Position numbers and translations under genes: made by a program
Shown here: in pieces, positions 33,490 to 44,220 of the stretch
How the letters are laid out: each line of letters opens with the position of its first letter
Position numbering within the stretch: position 1 is the stretch's first letter
Source: Linum tenue
Lineage: Eukaryota > Streptophyta > Magnoliopsida > Malpighiales > Linaceae
Direction of reading: 5' to 3'
Assembly (NCBI GenBank): GCA_946122785.1
Contig: CAMGYJ010000003.1
Coordinates: 3,844,001 to 3,908,000, forward strand
Length of the DNA: 64,000 nt
Notes under the pieces: model-generated
Databases searched by the model: none
Told to the model about the DNA's origin: nothing
What the model saw: only the letters and a program-made list of their open reading frames with translations

Positions 33490-34239
33490 CTAGGCGGTGA
33501 TCCGCGTCTTGTCGCGGGGCGGAGATGACATTGACATATGAGCATGTATTATGTGGTCCCTTATAGTGTTTTGTTAGTATCATTAGTCTAAAATTAATTT
33601 TTATTAGCAGTTGTATTAGTAATATTGACTTAAAATCAATATGGCGGTCAACATCCAATTTAAAATATTTTGAAATTTTCGGATAGTAAATGATATATAG
33701 CTAAACCCAAATAGACTCATTGATCATGGGTAGGGTATGAGTGACATATATATGGGTTTTGGTAGGGTATTGATATTTACTTACGTAATCTAAATGTGTA
33801 AGAGTTGAGTATGAATACCCATTTATTCGATGGTGTTTTAATTCAACATACACAAATTAGACCTATTTGTAGATCTTCAAAAGTTTAGGTACCAAAATAT
33901 AATACACTAAAATTATAGGTACTAAAATATAATGTTCCATCAATATTTTGAGGACTTATATGCCAAAAAAAAACAAATTTAGGTTATAAATCTAAATATC
34001 TATTAAGTTTAGGTACCAAATTATAATTTGCATAGTTGAGGCTTAATACCTTTTTATGGCGATGTATTTAAGATGATAATTATTTAATTTTTTATAGAGA
34101 AATGAAAACTATTTATTTGATATGTGTAGATACATAGTCCAACATTCCATGTATAATTGTTGAAAATTCTAGCCCGAGTGAAAAATTCCACGCCTTCAAA
34201 TCCCATATTCGAAGATGACGACTTTCTAATAAGTAATAA

Positions 34240-34284
<45 letters not shown>

Positions 34285-35038
34285 ATTGGACTCGACATTG
34301 AGCTGAGAAAGTTAATGGTTTAATTATTAATTCTCTAGATTGTTGGTGAGTCGTGTATGACCCGTTCATACTTGTAATTAGAATACATAAAAATAGTATA
34401 CCAATTAGGGTTAGACGAAGAAGGCAAACAAAGAAATTAAAAAAGGGTTATGGAAGGCGAGTGAAAATTGAAACGAAGAGGAAGTAGATAATGGAAAGGT
34501 TTTGACCAATTCTTTTAGTTGGCTGTCAGTACAACAATCAACCCTTTTCACCGTAGAAGTTTATTTAGTACCCCGTAAATGTACAAAATGAGTTTATAAA
34601 TTTGATGTTGCAATATTTGAGAGTCGTCTCTGTTTTATCGTTTATTTAATGTTTCACGTAATGTACAAATATGAAATGGTCAAATCTTCTCTTACAGCTG
34701 AGTGATACAACATCTTGTATTGTACAAATTAAATCTATACTTTTATGTTATGGTGGATTGGATTCATGGATTGGTTCAAAATGATTGGTGGATTGGATTC
34801 AAGTGAAATCTAAACATTGGACCAATATGTAAATTTAAAAAATTGTAGGTAGGAAAATCTCATAAAATTAAGATGTCAAAACATGATTGTTCAATTATTT
34901 TACATTAAAATTAAATTTGAAGTACCAAAATGTAAAATATACATTAGGATTACTAAGTTGTAATTTAATTAAATTTGATGTATCAAAATGAAATTATTTA
35001 GGCAACAGTAATCTGTACTTTAGCTTTATATATATTAA
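33490..35038 (-). mobile_element. Non-autonomous Helitron, 1549 bp
   Basis: Seen: copy B lacks this block exactly. On the minus strand the block ends with a hairpin (CCGCG-ACAAGA-CGCGG), a short spacer and CTAG, followed by host T. The other end (minus-strand start) is TTAATATATATAAAGC after host A. There is no TSD and no TIR. Known: Helitrons insert between A and T, lack TSDs, and end in a hairpin plus CTRR. The 5' end is not the classic TC, so that border is less sure. It has no RepHel frame; it carries a decayed hAT relative (33690-34040) and a (TA)n run. Confidence 0.78.
34242..34280. repeat. (TA)n microsatellite
   Basis: About 39 bp of alternating TA inside the Helitron. Confidence 0.9.
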
Positions 35039-35507
35039 TGTATTCACACACTACTTGTTTTGTAGTGCACAAAAATACTAATAAGTCGTTTAGATAAGAG
35101 ATTTGGATCCAAAACCCACTCATGCATCATTCAGGTTAAACTTCATGTTTATCTTGCACAAAAATAATGTGGCAATTGGAATTGGATGTACAAATTCTCC
35201 CACTTTGTGAAATTTGGAAAACCACACCACCACCTGTTTTTTTATATTTTGGGTTTTGCGACCAATTTCCTCATTTATAAGTTTAGCTAAATTATGTATA
35301 TATGAGATTTAGACTCAAATTTCCCATCCAATAGATCCATAAATATTAACGTATACGTAAAAACTACAATATTCTTTACAATTGAACGTAATTTTATTTG
35401 AAAAACTTGCTTAAATTTGCTGAAAAAATGTATAAATTAACACTATCGATTATTGGAATATAATTATTTTTTCTCAAAATTCTCCAAAACCAAGATGGAT
35501 GCCGACT

Positions 35508-35880
35508 TGCTTTGGGCGGAGAAACTGTTAGATCGTCTTCAGGGGTGGAAACAGAGAACGCTGTCTTGGGCGGCCAAGGAAACGCTGATCAAGTCGATTG
35601 CTTTGGCTCTGCCGCTGCATGTCATGTCTTGTTTCAAGCTTCCAGTCTCCCTCTGTCGACTCTTGGATAAGCACGTTGCACGGTTTTGGTGGGGGGATGC
35701 GGAGGGTCATCATCGCATTCGCTGGGTTTCTTGGCGGAATATGTGTCGTAGCAAGCATGAGGGGGGCATGGGTTTCAGGAGGTTTGAGCAGTTTAACCAG
35801 GCTCTCCTAGCCAAAATCGGTTGGCGCATCCTCACTGAACCGGAATCCCTTCTTGCCCAAGTGTATAAGGGAAAGTATTT
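35508..35880 (+). pseudogene. LINE reverse transcriptase fragment (C-terminal part)
   Basis: Seen: an open frame with LLDRLQGWKQRTLSWAAKET, LIKSIALALPLHVMSCFKLP, FWWGDAEG and GMGFRRFEQFNQALLAKIGW. These are the usual landmarks downstream of the RT palm in plant L1-type non-LTR retrotransposons. It starts right where copy A ends (35507) and stops at the fold-back-like DNA (about 35880), so neither its 5' part nor a poly(A) tail is present. Confidence 0.85.
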
Positions 35881-36391
35881 TTTGAAAATTCTCTCCTACT
35901 AAATATTGTAGTCCTTAAAAAGTTATGCGAAATAAAAAAAAATTCATGATTTTCGGATTGTGGAGCACAAAGTTATGGTCGTTCAAAGTTTGACGAAATC
36001 GAAAAAAGGCTTGTTCGGGGTAGCAAACGGCATATTTTCGAGACGAAGACAGGACCAAACCGCCTACGGCAATTTGCGGCTTGCAAGATCTCGAAAAATT
36101 ATGCGGAATCAAAAAAAATTTCGCTACGATCGGATAACCGAGCACAAAGTTATGTTTGTTTAAAGTTTCGACGCAGGTCAGGCCTTCACTGCGGCCGTGT
36201 AATGCAGTGATGCAATCACTGTCTTCGTCGACAGCAGTGATGCAATCACTGTCTTTGTCGACAGCAGTGATGCAATCACTGTCTTCGTCGACAGCGGTGA
36301 TGGCCCAAACATGCGTAGATTGAGAATTATTTTCATAACGTGTGTATTTTGAGAATTTTTTTTAAAAACATGTGTAACTTGGGATTTTTTC
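35880..36391. mobile_element. Half of a fold-back element with 30-bp tandem repeat
   Basis: 35880-36178 matches one inner arm of the 31081-32330 element (for example TTTTCGGATTGTGGAGCAC and GTTCGGGGTAGCAAACG) with about 10-15% differences. The opposite arm is missing. Past 36180 it carries a different terminal part: a 30-bp tandem repeat, then TGTGTATTTTGAGAATT-like DNA ending GGGATTTTTTCCTC. It abuts copy B directly. Confidence 0.7.
36206..36303. repeat. 30-bp tandem repeat, 3.3 copies
   Basis: The unit begins AGTGATGCAATCACTGTCTT and continues CGTCGACAGC. The three full copies (36206, 36236, 36266) differ at one base. Each unit holds two self-complementary words (AGTGATGCAATCACT and GTCGAC). 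Confidence 0.92.
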
Positions 36392-37388
36392 CTCTGTCCC
36401 ATGTTTCTCTTCACCTGGCTAAGTCTGTGTTCCATTATATCTAATGGGCGAGTTGGTAACACATTTGAATTCAACTAGTAGATCTCAATAATTAAATAAA
36501 CAAATTCATCAATTAAGATTTTCCAATTTGTATGATCGATTGCCCCAAGTAGTATCTCTTCTCATATCTTAGTATCTCGTGGGCGAGTTGGTACTTGTTA
36601 ACACCCAATTGCCTGCCTTTGAGGATGGCCTAATTATTCCTTGTTAGTAGAAAATTATGCTTCAATCTCCATATTTGGGGATCTTAATTTTTTCCAGTTT
36701 TTCCATTTATTTAAAAATATACTTATCGAAGCCTTAATATAATTTGTTCATGTTAATTTTTGTATAGATCGTCATAATTTTTAAATACAAATTTTTCGAT
36801 AGAATTTTGTTAAATTCCGAAATCGAATTTTGTTTTCGAAAAATTATGGACCTAATTTGGGTTTACACACAACACTTGAAAATGATTAATCTGATTAAAT
36901 CCCTAACTAATCCCCTAATTAAACCCCAATTAATCCCTAAAATCTTAAAAAGGAAAAAAAAAATCATGTGGCGGGCTTTGGAGAGTCTCTATATTTGGGG
37001 GAACCCCCATTTCCACCCCCCAAATTTGGGGATCTTTTTGCAGATCTCTGCCAAATATAGAGACTCCTTCATTTACAGAGACTCCATTGAAGCTAACTTT
37101 TTCACAAATATAGAGACTGTCTCATTTATAGAGGCTCCATTGTAGTTAGCCTAAGATGCACCAGCTCCCTCAACAATTCGAGCATATAAGTTTCTCTATT
37201 TTCAAGGTGTGCTAGCAGCCTAACACGCACCAACTCTATGGGTCCGGAGGAAATATGACCATGCACATGAATCTGAGATTGTTTTTGAACCATTTACTAT
37301 AGTTGGGATTAACTACCGCGCATCATCCTCCACGATGAATCCAACCAGGTAACAACCACGACGATGTCGAGAGACCAGCAGATGAAGC

Positions 37389-37391
<3 letters not shown>

Positions 37392-37468
<77 letters not shown>
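37392..37468. repeat. (CT)n microsatellite, 77 bp
   Basis: Pure CT run. The same site in copy A (30604-30622) is only about 19 bp. Confidence 0.95.
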
Positions 37469-37470
<2 letters not shown>

Positions 37471-38179
37471 GTTCGTCGTGCCCTACTCAGGAGTTGATAA
37501 GAAACGAAGTAGCTAGCTATAGATAGATAGATAGAGTAGTACTTGACCGTTAATCTTCCATATACGTTACATCTGTAAAGTCCAAGTTGCACTCCCGACT
37601 GATATAGACAAAGGAAAGTTGCAAGTGAAAGCAAAATTCCCTTCACCAAATTCCCACTTATTTTGCATGAACGTAATCTGCTTGCTAGCTAGCTAGCTAG
37701 CTAGTTTGAATAAGGACCTACTGATCTTTTCATTTGTTTAATTATTTAATTAAAGCAGGCACTTAATTAATCAGATTAATCATGTGCTAGTAGGGGATTG
37801 GGTCAAACAATTAATTACCAGACGTATTGCAATTGCTTCCTTCAATATACGTACCCACAAATTAAAGCAACTTTGAACAACGACGGAGAATTAACGAATA
37901 AGGATTAGAGTACTCACTAACAAGAGGAACTTTAACGATCGATGTATTGTCGACCAAGTGGGTTAATAAAAAAATATATTATTTATGTCGATCCAGTGGG
38001 AGTGCTTCAAAAGTGACCATGATTGATACATGATTAACAGAAAAGTATAGATAGCGTGGTATAATTAATTTTTAATGTAATGAATGGGTGGCAAAAATGA
38101 CATATTGATATTGCACGCAGTGGTCTCGTCATGATTTCATTTAGACAGGGTACACAACTTTTAAAAAGATGTGTAATAA

Positions 38180-38511
38180 TAGTTAGTAAAATACGATACA
38201 GAAAAGTTACATGTAAAATACGTATGGGTATTTTACTTCATCATTAATCTAATATTACATTTAATAGTACACTAATAGTCATAAATATATTAAATTAATT
38301 ATTTTAAAAATACATAAATACAAAAATAATTGTAAAGTTAACAATTTAATTCATTAAATGGGGATATTAAACATGTTATATGAGTTTTATACGTGTTCAG
38401 TATACGGGAGCCATCAAATGAATGGTGAAAAATCAAACACCTTGACAATAATACGAATAAAATACGTACGGATACATATACATATATATTAAACAGAGTA
38501 TTTACTAACTA
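38180..38511. mobile_element. hAT-type MITE relative in copy B
   Basis: Same element as 32556-32889, with clearer TAGTTAGTA and TACTAACTA ends. It is an inverted relative of 26498-26849. Confidence 0.7.
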
Positions 38512-39387
38512 AGTAGTTTTTATTATCAGTTTTTATTATTTATGGTATAGTTTTATATTCCAATTTTTTTCTTAAAGTACAATAATTTCCAAACTATATA
38601 ATATTAATATCAAAGACGATTTCAGTCATATCACAACTATATGTATTCTGAAAAAATTATCTATGATTGCATTACTCATTCAATTTCAATTGATGTTATT
38701 TGCATAGTTTATTGCAGGAAGGAGAGATCATTATTAGAAAAATTATTATAAGATAAAACGGCATCAAGTTTTAAGGGGAAGAATTTGTGATAATAAGATT
38801 AATTTGTGAAAAAGATGAACATGTACAACAGTACAAGTGGCGATTTGAGGTCCAGAGAGAATGCATAGGGTTTATTTATATAGAAATTCTAATGTAGTAT
38901 ATATAGTTGTAGTTCAATGAAAAATGTTAGTTAATTTTTTTTTATGTTTACATTGTAATGTGTTCACAAACTACTTGTTTTGTAGTGCACAAAAGTACTA
39001 ATAAGTCGTTTAGATAAAAGATTTGGATCCAAAACCCAAATATAATGTGGCAATTGGAATTGGAGGTACAAATTCTCACACTTTGTGGAATTTGGAAAAC
39101 CACACAACCACCTGTCTTTTTATATTTCGGGTTTTGCGACCAATTTCCTCATCTGTCAGTTTAGCTAAATTATGTATATATGAAATTTAGACTCAAATTT
39201 CCCATCCAATAGATCTATAAATACTAACGTATACGTAAAAACTACAATATTCTTTACAATTGAACGTAATTTTATTTGAAAAACTTGCTTAAATTTGTTG
39301 AAAAAAATGTATAAATTAACACTTATCAATTATTGAATATAATTATTTTTTTCTCAAAATTCTCCAAAACCAAGATGGATGCCGACT

Positions 39388-41500
39388 ACCGATACCACCT
39401 TATTGCACTCTCCCTCATCCTCTGATTACATGTTAGCTAGCTAGTACACTCATATGCTTATAAAGTTCTGAACTAGTACTACCATAGTGACATCAATCCC
39501 TTTTCGTTAATCAATGTTTTTAAGGATCTTTTGCCAAACGTTTATTTAGTACCCAAAAATCAAATCTGCTTTTATGGCAGAATCCATATCTGCAACACTA
39601 ATCACATGATATGATTAACAATGCAACAACATGCATCTAAATTGGCGATCTTTGCCCAATTATCATGTGCCCTTCCTTATCATATATTCTCCATTGCTTT
39701 TAACAATTAACATGGTACATTAGTACTCCACCATGACCAAGTTTCTCGAAACAGCTGAGACATAAGCATTACCACTAGAAACCCTAATGTTTATTTATAC
39801 ATAATACATGAACACCAACTGATGAGGGTTGCGAATTTGATCATGGTAAATTCATGAGAGTGATTGATCTAAGGCAGTTCCGAACTCACTAGTAAATCAA
39901 GTGACGATCCTAATGATTAGAGAGCAAACTTAATATTCAGTAGCGTTAGTATTGGAAGATGTGGCTAGCTTATTGCATTTTGTTATAACTCAGTAAACAT
40001 TTATCGTTATTAATATTTTTCATGTAAATAGTGAACATCATATAAGTACGAGCTAACACGGTTCAATCATAAGACGCAATTAAATGTATGTTAGACAAAG
40101 CCCATGGATCGGGCAATGCATGGTTTTGTCTTGTCACCTCTACCTCTCAATCTTGGCTATCTAGCTCCTCATAATATCTGCATATTAGCAAGTGGCAAAG
40201 GGATATTATTCTTTTTCCCTCATCAATCTTTTTGGGATCTCTGCCAAACATTTAGTACTTAGTCACCAGCTTTAGGGCACAATTGGTACAATCATAATCT
40301 TCCCCACTAACATGATTGTTAATTCTAAACACAACTAATAAAATGCGAAAGCTTATGTCTAGTTCTCCATAGAAATTGCCCAATCAAAACATGTCTTATT
40401 TCTTAACACATATATTCTTGCTTTTAAACATCCATTGATTACAATCATGACCAACGACCAAGTTGCTCCAACCTCATGGCTCTTAAGAGAGAATTATTGC
40501 ATACAAAAAATCACAAAAAAGATCCTCATGATCAAGAAAACTTGAATCGCGGGATCAAAGATTTAGAATGGCATTGGATAACTTATCTAGGTTTATACGT
40601 GTTGGGGGTGCAAATCAACTATCACATTAATAAAGAAAAACTGCTTTGTATATTAGTATCCACCTAACTCCATAAGTGCGGTGAGTTTTGAAGAGATATT
40701 CCAGAACAAATTTGTACTACAGTAAATACCGTATCGTAAAGAAACAACTATATTATTATTCAAGTTGTATAATATTTAAACTGTGAATCAAGAAACTAGA
40801 AAAAATATATGTATTATAAAAGTTGAGGATTATCAACTTGTTGGGCACAAAGAGTTAGTGTTGTGATCTCTATCTCTTTCCATCTGGTAATCAGTTGTTG
40901 GGCATAATATTAATCAAGATATTTTGTTCTTCTTCTTGTTTCTAAGGATCTCAAGAATATGCCTCCATGCACTCAAGAATTCAAAACAAACTATAGTACC
41001 ACTAGACCATTAATCCTCCATATGTTACATCTGTAAAGTCTAAGTTGCACTCCTGGTTAATAGGACAAACAAAAGTTCCCAAGTGAAAGCAAAATTCCCT
41101 CATCAAATCCCACTTTTTTGCATGAACTTAACATGAAAATTGAAAATAATGATTAGTGATCTTTTCATTTCTTTAATCTTTTTTCTATGAGATTTCATTA
41201 ATCTATAATCATGATTAGTGGTCAGCAAAAGTCTGCGAGTGCGAGGCACACTCAAAGTAGAGACTTAATTATAATAGATTATATTTTATGAAGGAGACTT
41301 GATTGATTACTATATAATCGGTGTTCTAGTGGGGATGGTTCGACAAATACGAGACATACATGATTTGCTTGCTTCAATGTAACACAAGCAAAGGAACTTT
41401 AAGAATTTATAAGATTATCGATGCTGTAGTGGTGTTGTTTTAAAAGTAACCATGATTCATTCGTGATTAAGATATACTTAAGGGTGTGGTCGGATATGAG
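39388..41500. other. Decayed repeats, including a third partial copy of the A/B segment
   Basis: 40985-41130 (CATATGTTACATCTGTAAAG... then GAAAGCAAAATTCC) and 41405-41470 match 30700-30830 and 32340-32440 of copy A at lower identity. Within 39480-40470 two stretches (near 39490-39550 and 40220-40260, both with GCCAAACRTTTA) also look like an old direct duplication. No gene recognised. Confidence 0.5.
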
Positions 41501-41579
41501 GATTTGGATACAGTGTTCGTGATTCGGAATTTCAAATATTTATGTTGAAATGTAAGTAAATCTAGTATTCAGGTTTTTT

Positions 41580-41860
41580 CATGTACATTCATTTGACAAA
41601 GAGGAAGACAATTTCTCTTCACAGAGGATTTAGATATTGGATATCAAGTTCGATGACGACATCGACCCAAATTCTCACTGGGATCTGCTGCATAAAAACA
41701 CTCCCAAGCCCCATGGGAAAGAAGATCCTATCACTCCTTATTCCAAGGGAGAGAACACATTTCCTCTCCATAGGGGATTCAAAAGTCAGAATCCCGACAC
41801 TGATAATGACTCCAACCCCGATTCTCACTTAGATCCGTTGCAGAAAAACGTTGCCTAGAA
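41580..41860 (+). other. Coding-like stretch with internal duplication, function unknown
   Basis: A frame from 41637 to 41858 reads MDIKFDDDIDPNSHWDLLHK and, later, DTDNDSNPDSHLDPLQKN; the DNA of the two parts is a diverged direct repeat of about 125 bp (TTTCTCTTCACAGAGGATT versus TTTCCTCTCCATAGGGGATT). I know no family that matches. It may be an exon of a decayed gene. Confidence 0.25.
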
Positions 41861-43079
41861 GCGTAAAGCATTATGCGTTCCTTGTTCTTCTGAGGAGCAG
41901 ATTTGGAAGTTCGATTTCGATGATGACTCTGACATTAGGGATGACACTTGCAACTGAATCTATTGGTATCCAACACGATCCAACCTGGTCAAAGGCGGGT
42001 AAAAAGGTTCTGGATCAGATGCGGATTTTGCTCACTTATAAAATTGGTGGGTTGGATTGGGTTTGGACTTTGTCAAAACTCAACCCGATTTCCACCTGAT
42101 CTGCAATGCAACCGAAAAGCAAAATAAAGTCATTTTGTGTCTTAACCTTAATAATATGGATAATTTATAGAGGTTGTTAATCTTCATGACAATAAAGTCT
42201 AAATAATATGAATAATTTATGGATGTTATTAGTCTTTTATAGAAATGTATTTGTAGACAAATTTTTGAAAATTTTACAAGTGTTCGAAATCATTAATGTG
42301 TGGTTTTGCTTATGAATTTATGCATTACCCAATAACCATGCATCCTTTGGTACCCATTGAGTTACTTTTTCTCCTCCAAAACCACATTAGGTTGGGTATG
42401 AATTTGGAGAACCCCAATAGATATATTACTGAGGGGGGAGTTCAACAGCAAAAGATAAAGATGGCGAGATCGAAGATGCACCAACGAGAGTACACTTTCA
42501 GTGGATATTCAGTGAGAGCGATGACATCACGGCGGTGTTGAGTGGGCTGATAAAGTTCAATGAGAGGAGAGGAGAGGAGCTGATCCCTTGAAACATTGCC
42601 AGATTTTTATGATCATCATCTTTTTAGTTTCTTACTACATACTTTCACTACTCCATGAATATATTATTATTCCATTTAATTATCCATAATCCATCATGCA
42701 TTATCATTATCACTAATTTAACCTTCATTCTATTTCAATGATAAATAGTTGATATTTTGTTATTGGGCATCCATCCTAAAGCATTAATTGTCAAAATTAG
42801 GGGTGGCACAAACAAATCAACCATCTTGGGTATCCGAACTAGTTAATACGGTGGGAAATCTCATATTGACTGGGTATGGGTATAACTTATAAAAGGTTTG
42901 ATAGAGATGGGTCTCACATCGATACTCATACTCACCTCAGTAAGAGTATTTCTTCATATATAAAATTATGGATGTCATAATTTAATCTCTCAATGATAGG
43001 AAGGATAATTCGAAAAATAAAGAGCTGAGATATAATTGATTGGTCACTCAAAACCAAACACTAATTTCTTTCCCTTAAT
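41861..43079. other. Intergenic, nothing recognised
   Basis: AT-rich DNA. There is a short local direct duplication around ATAATATGGATAATTTATAG (42155) and ATAATATGAATAATTTATGG (42205). No gene is supported. Confidence 0.4.
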
Positions 43080-43114
43080 TCACCATTTCCCTTCTTTCGC
43101 CTTTCACTTCTCAT

Positions 43115-43564
43115 CGCATTCAAATCACCATATCCAAAAACAGATTTAACTTGGTTACCTCTAAGTTCAGATCAATGTTGGTTTCAGCTCGGGACCCAGA
43201 TGGTCCAGCGTTTGTATGCGCAGAGGCTGGAGTATTCGGCTCAAGGGCAGGTCTCGAAGATGATTCAGGTGCTGCCTGAAAACAAGCAGAGGCCATCGCA
43301 TTCAAATCACCAAATCCAGTTGACACCACCAACTCAAAACAGAATGAACTCCGTTACCTCTAAATTCATATCAATGCTGGTTTCAGCTTGTGACCCAGAT
43401 GGTCCAGTGGTTGTAAGGGTAGTTGCACCAGCCTGATCATCTCCTTCGGAGTCAGCAGCAGTAGCCTGATCATCTCCTTCTGCAATAGTAAGGTCTTCTT
43501 GCAGCTGTATGTAGGATCGCTTTAGATCCTCCCTTTTCCCCCAACAGTTGATTAAGATCCATGC
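43115..43564 (-). CDS. Putative exons of an unrecognised gene, tandemly duplicated
   Basis: Seen on the minus strand: exon A 43564-43358 (207 nt) and exon B 43275-43159 (117 nt or, read through, to a stop near 43120), both bounded by AG/GT and both a multiple of 3. Exon A encodes a frame with KREDLKRSYIQLQEDLTIAE and EGDDQAGATTLTTTGPSGSQ, ending AETSIDMNLE; exon B ends GPSGSRAETNIDLNLE. The exon ends and the intron starts (GTAACGGAG, GTAACCAAG) are homologous, so an exon with its intron was duplicated. Low-complexity acidic and Ser/Thr-rich sequence; no domain recognised. Neighbouring 43678-44200 looks like its 5' region. This could be a lineage-specific gene, a transposon-derived gene or a relic. 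Confidence 0.35.
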
Positions 43565-43677
43565 CTATCAAATCAAAATCGATAAAATCAACACAATTCA
43601 GCATAAACTCGGCCCAAAAGGGGGAAAAGAGCAGAGAACTATATCCCACAGATAAGGAGCAGAGGAGGGAAAAACTT

Positions 43678-44180
43678 CGCACCTGCTGAACAGAACAGAG
43701 TACTAAGGCGGGAGATGATGGGAAAAGAGCTCAGCACGAATCTTTGCCAGAAAACTGAGGTTCTATAGAGATCAGTGACAGTTTCTGATTTGGCACAGGG
43801 TTCCAAAAGACAAGAGAGAACACAAAACCCTAAATCTCACAGATAAGATTCCTAGAAGGATGAAAATCAGACGAATTCTAAAATTTCTGCAAGATCGAGA
43901 ACACAAAACCCTAAATCGCACAGATAATATTCCTAGAAGGAGGGAAATCATACGAGTTCTAAAAATACTGCAAGATCAAGAACACAAAACCCCAAATCGC
44001 ACAGATAAGATTCTTAGAAGGAGGAGAATCAGACGAATTCTAAAATTACTTCAAGATCAAGAAGCAAACTCTTCGCACCTGTTGATTAGCAGAGCACCAA
44101 GGTAGGAGACGAAGGAACAGAGCGCAGAGTGAATGAATTGGCGAGAAAACTGTTGTTCGAGACTAGGAACTGGGAGTAGG
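43678..44180 (-). other. Duplicated 5' exon region of the putative gene
   Basis: Two diverged copies (about 43678-43800 and 44076-44180) read, on the minus strand, a leader ending in CAGCAG or CAACAG followed by GTGCGAAG, like a repeated splice donor. Between them lies the 81-bp tandem repeat. This suggests that the 5' part of the locus was duplicated in tandem. Confidence 0.4.
43817..44060. repeat. 81-bp tandem repeat, three copies
   Basis: Copies start at 43817, 43898 and 43979 with AGAACACAAAACCCYAAATC. The unit is 27 codons long and one plus-strand frame (43860-44105) stays open through the copies (RRILKFLQDREHKTLNRTDN type). The frame is probably fortuitous, since the gene signals here are on the other strand. 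Confidence 0.88.
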
Positions 44181-44209
44181 AACACAATGAATTCAGGCTT
44201 CTGGTTGTC

Positions 44210-44217
44210 TTTATATG
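44210..44217 (-). promoter_or_regulatory. Possible TATA box of the putative duplicated-exon gene
   Basis: Minus strand reads GGGCATATAAAGACAACC about 30-40 bp upstream of the duplicated leader sequence. GCCCACTTGC/GGGCTGAAG words lie just upstream. Confidence 0.4.
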
Positions 44218-44220
44218 CCC

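Larger units (their letters stand above)
27459..35507. repeat. Segmental duplication, copy A (interrupted)
   Basis: Seen: sequence from about 27459 (CTCTTCACCTGGCTAAG) to 35507 (AAGATGGATGCCGACT) matches 36392-39387 in the same order and orientation. Copy A is longer because it holds insertions at 28380-29857, 30003-30518, 31081-32330, 32917-33042 and 33490-35038, plus a 75-bp indel near 27730. No protein-coding gene is recognised in the shared sequence. It includes a block CTCTATATTTGGGG...CCATTTATAGAG (28160-28340) that may be part of an older MITE. Confidence 0.9.
36392..39387. repeat. Segmental duplication, copy B (uninterrupted)
   Basis: Three-kilobase counterpart of 27459-35507, lacking the five insertions. 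It ends at AAGATGGATGCCGACT, the same base as copy A. No protein-coding gene is recognised. Differences from copy A are mostly point changes, small indels and a longer CT run at 37392-37468. Confidence 0.9.

Noticed and set aside
36206..36303. CRISPR-like array
   Set aside because: The units are contiguous without spacers and the genome is a plant nucleus; this is a plain tandem repeat.
43860..44105. 81-codon plus-strand frame with 27-residue repeats
   Set aside because: A product of an 81-bp tandem repeat; splice and TATA signals here are on the other strand.
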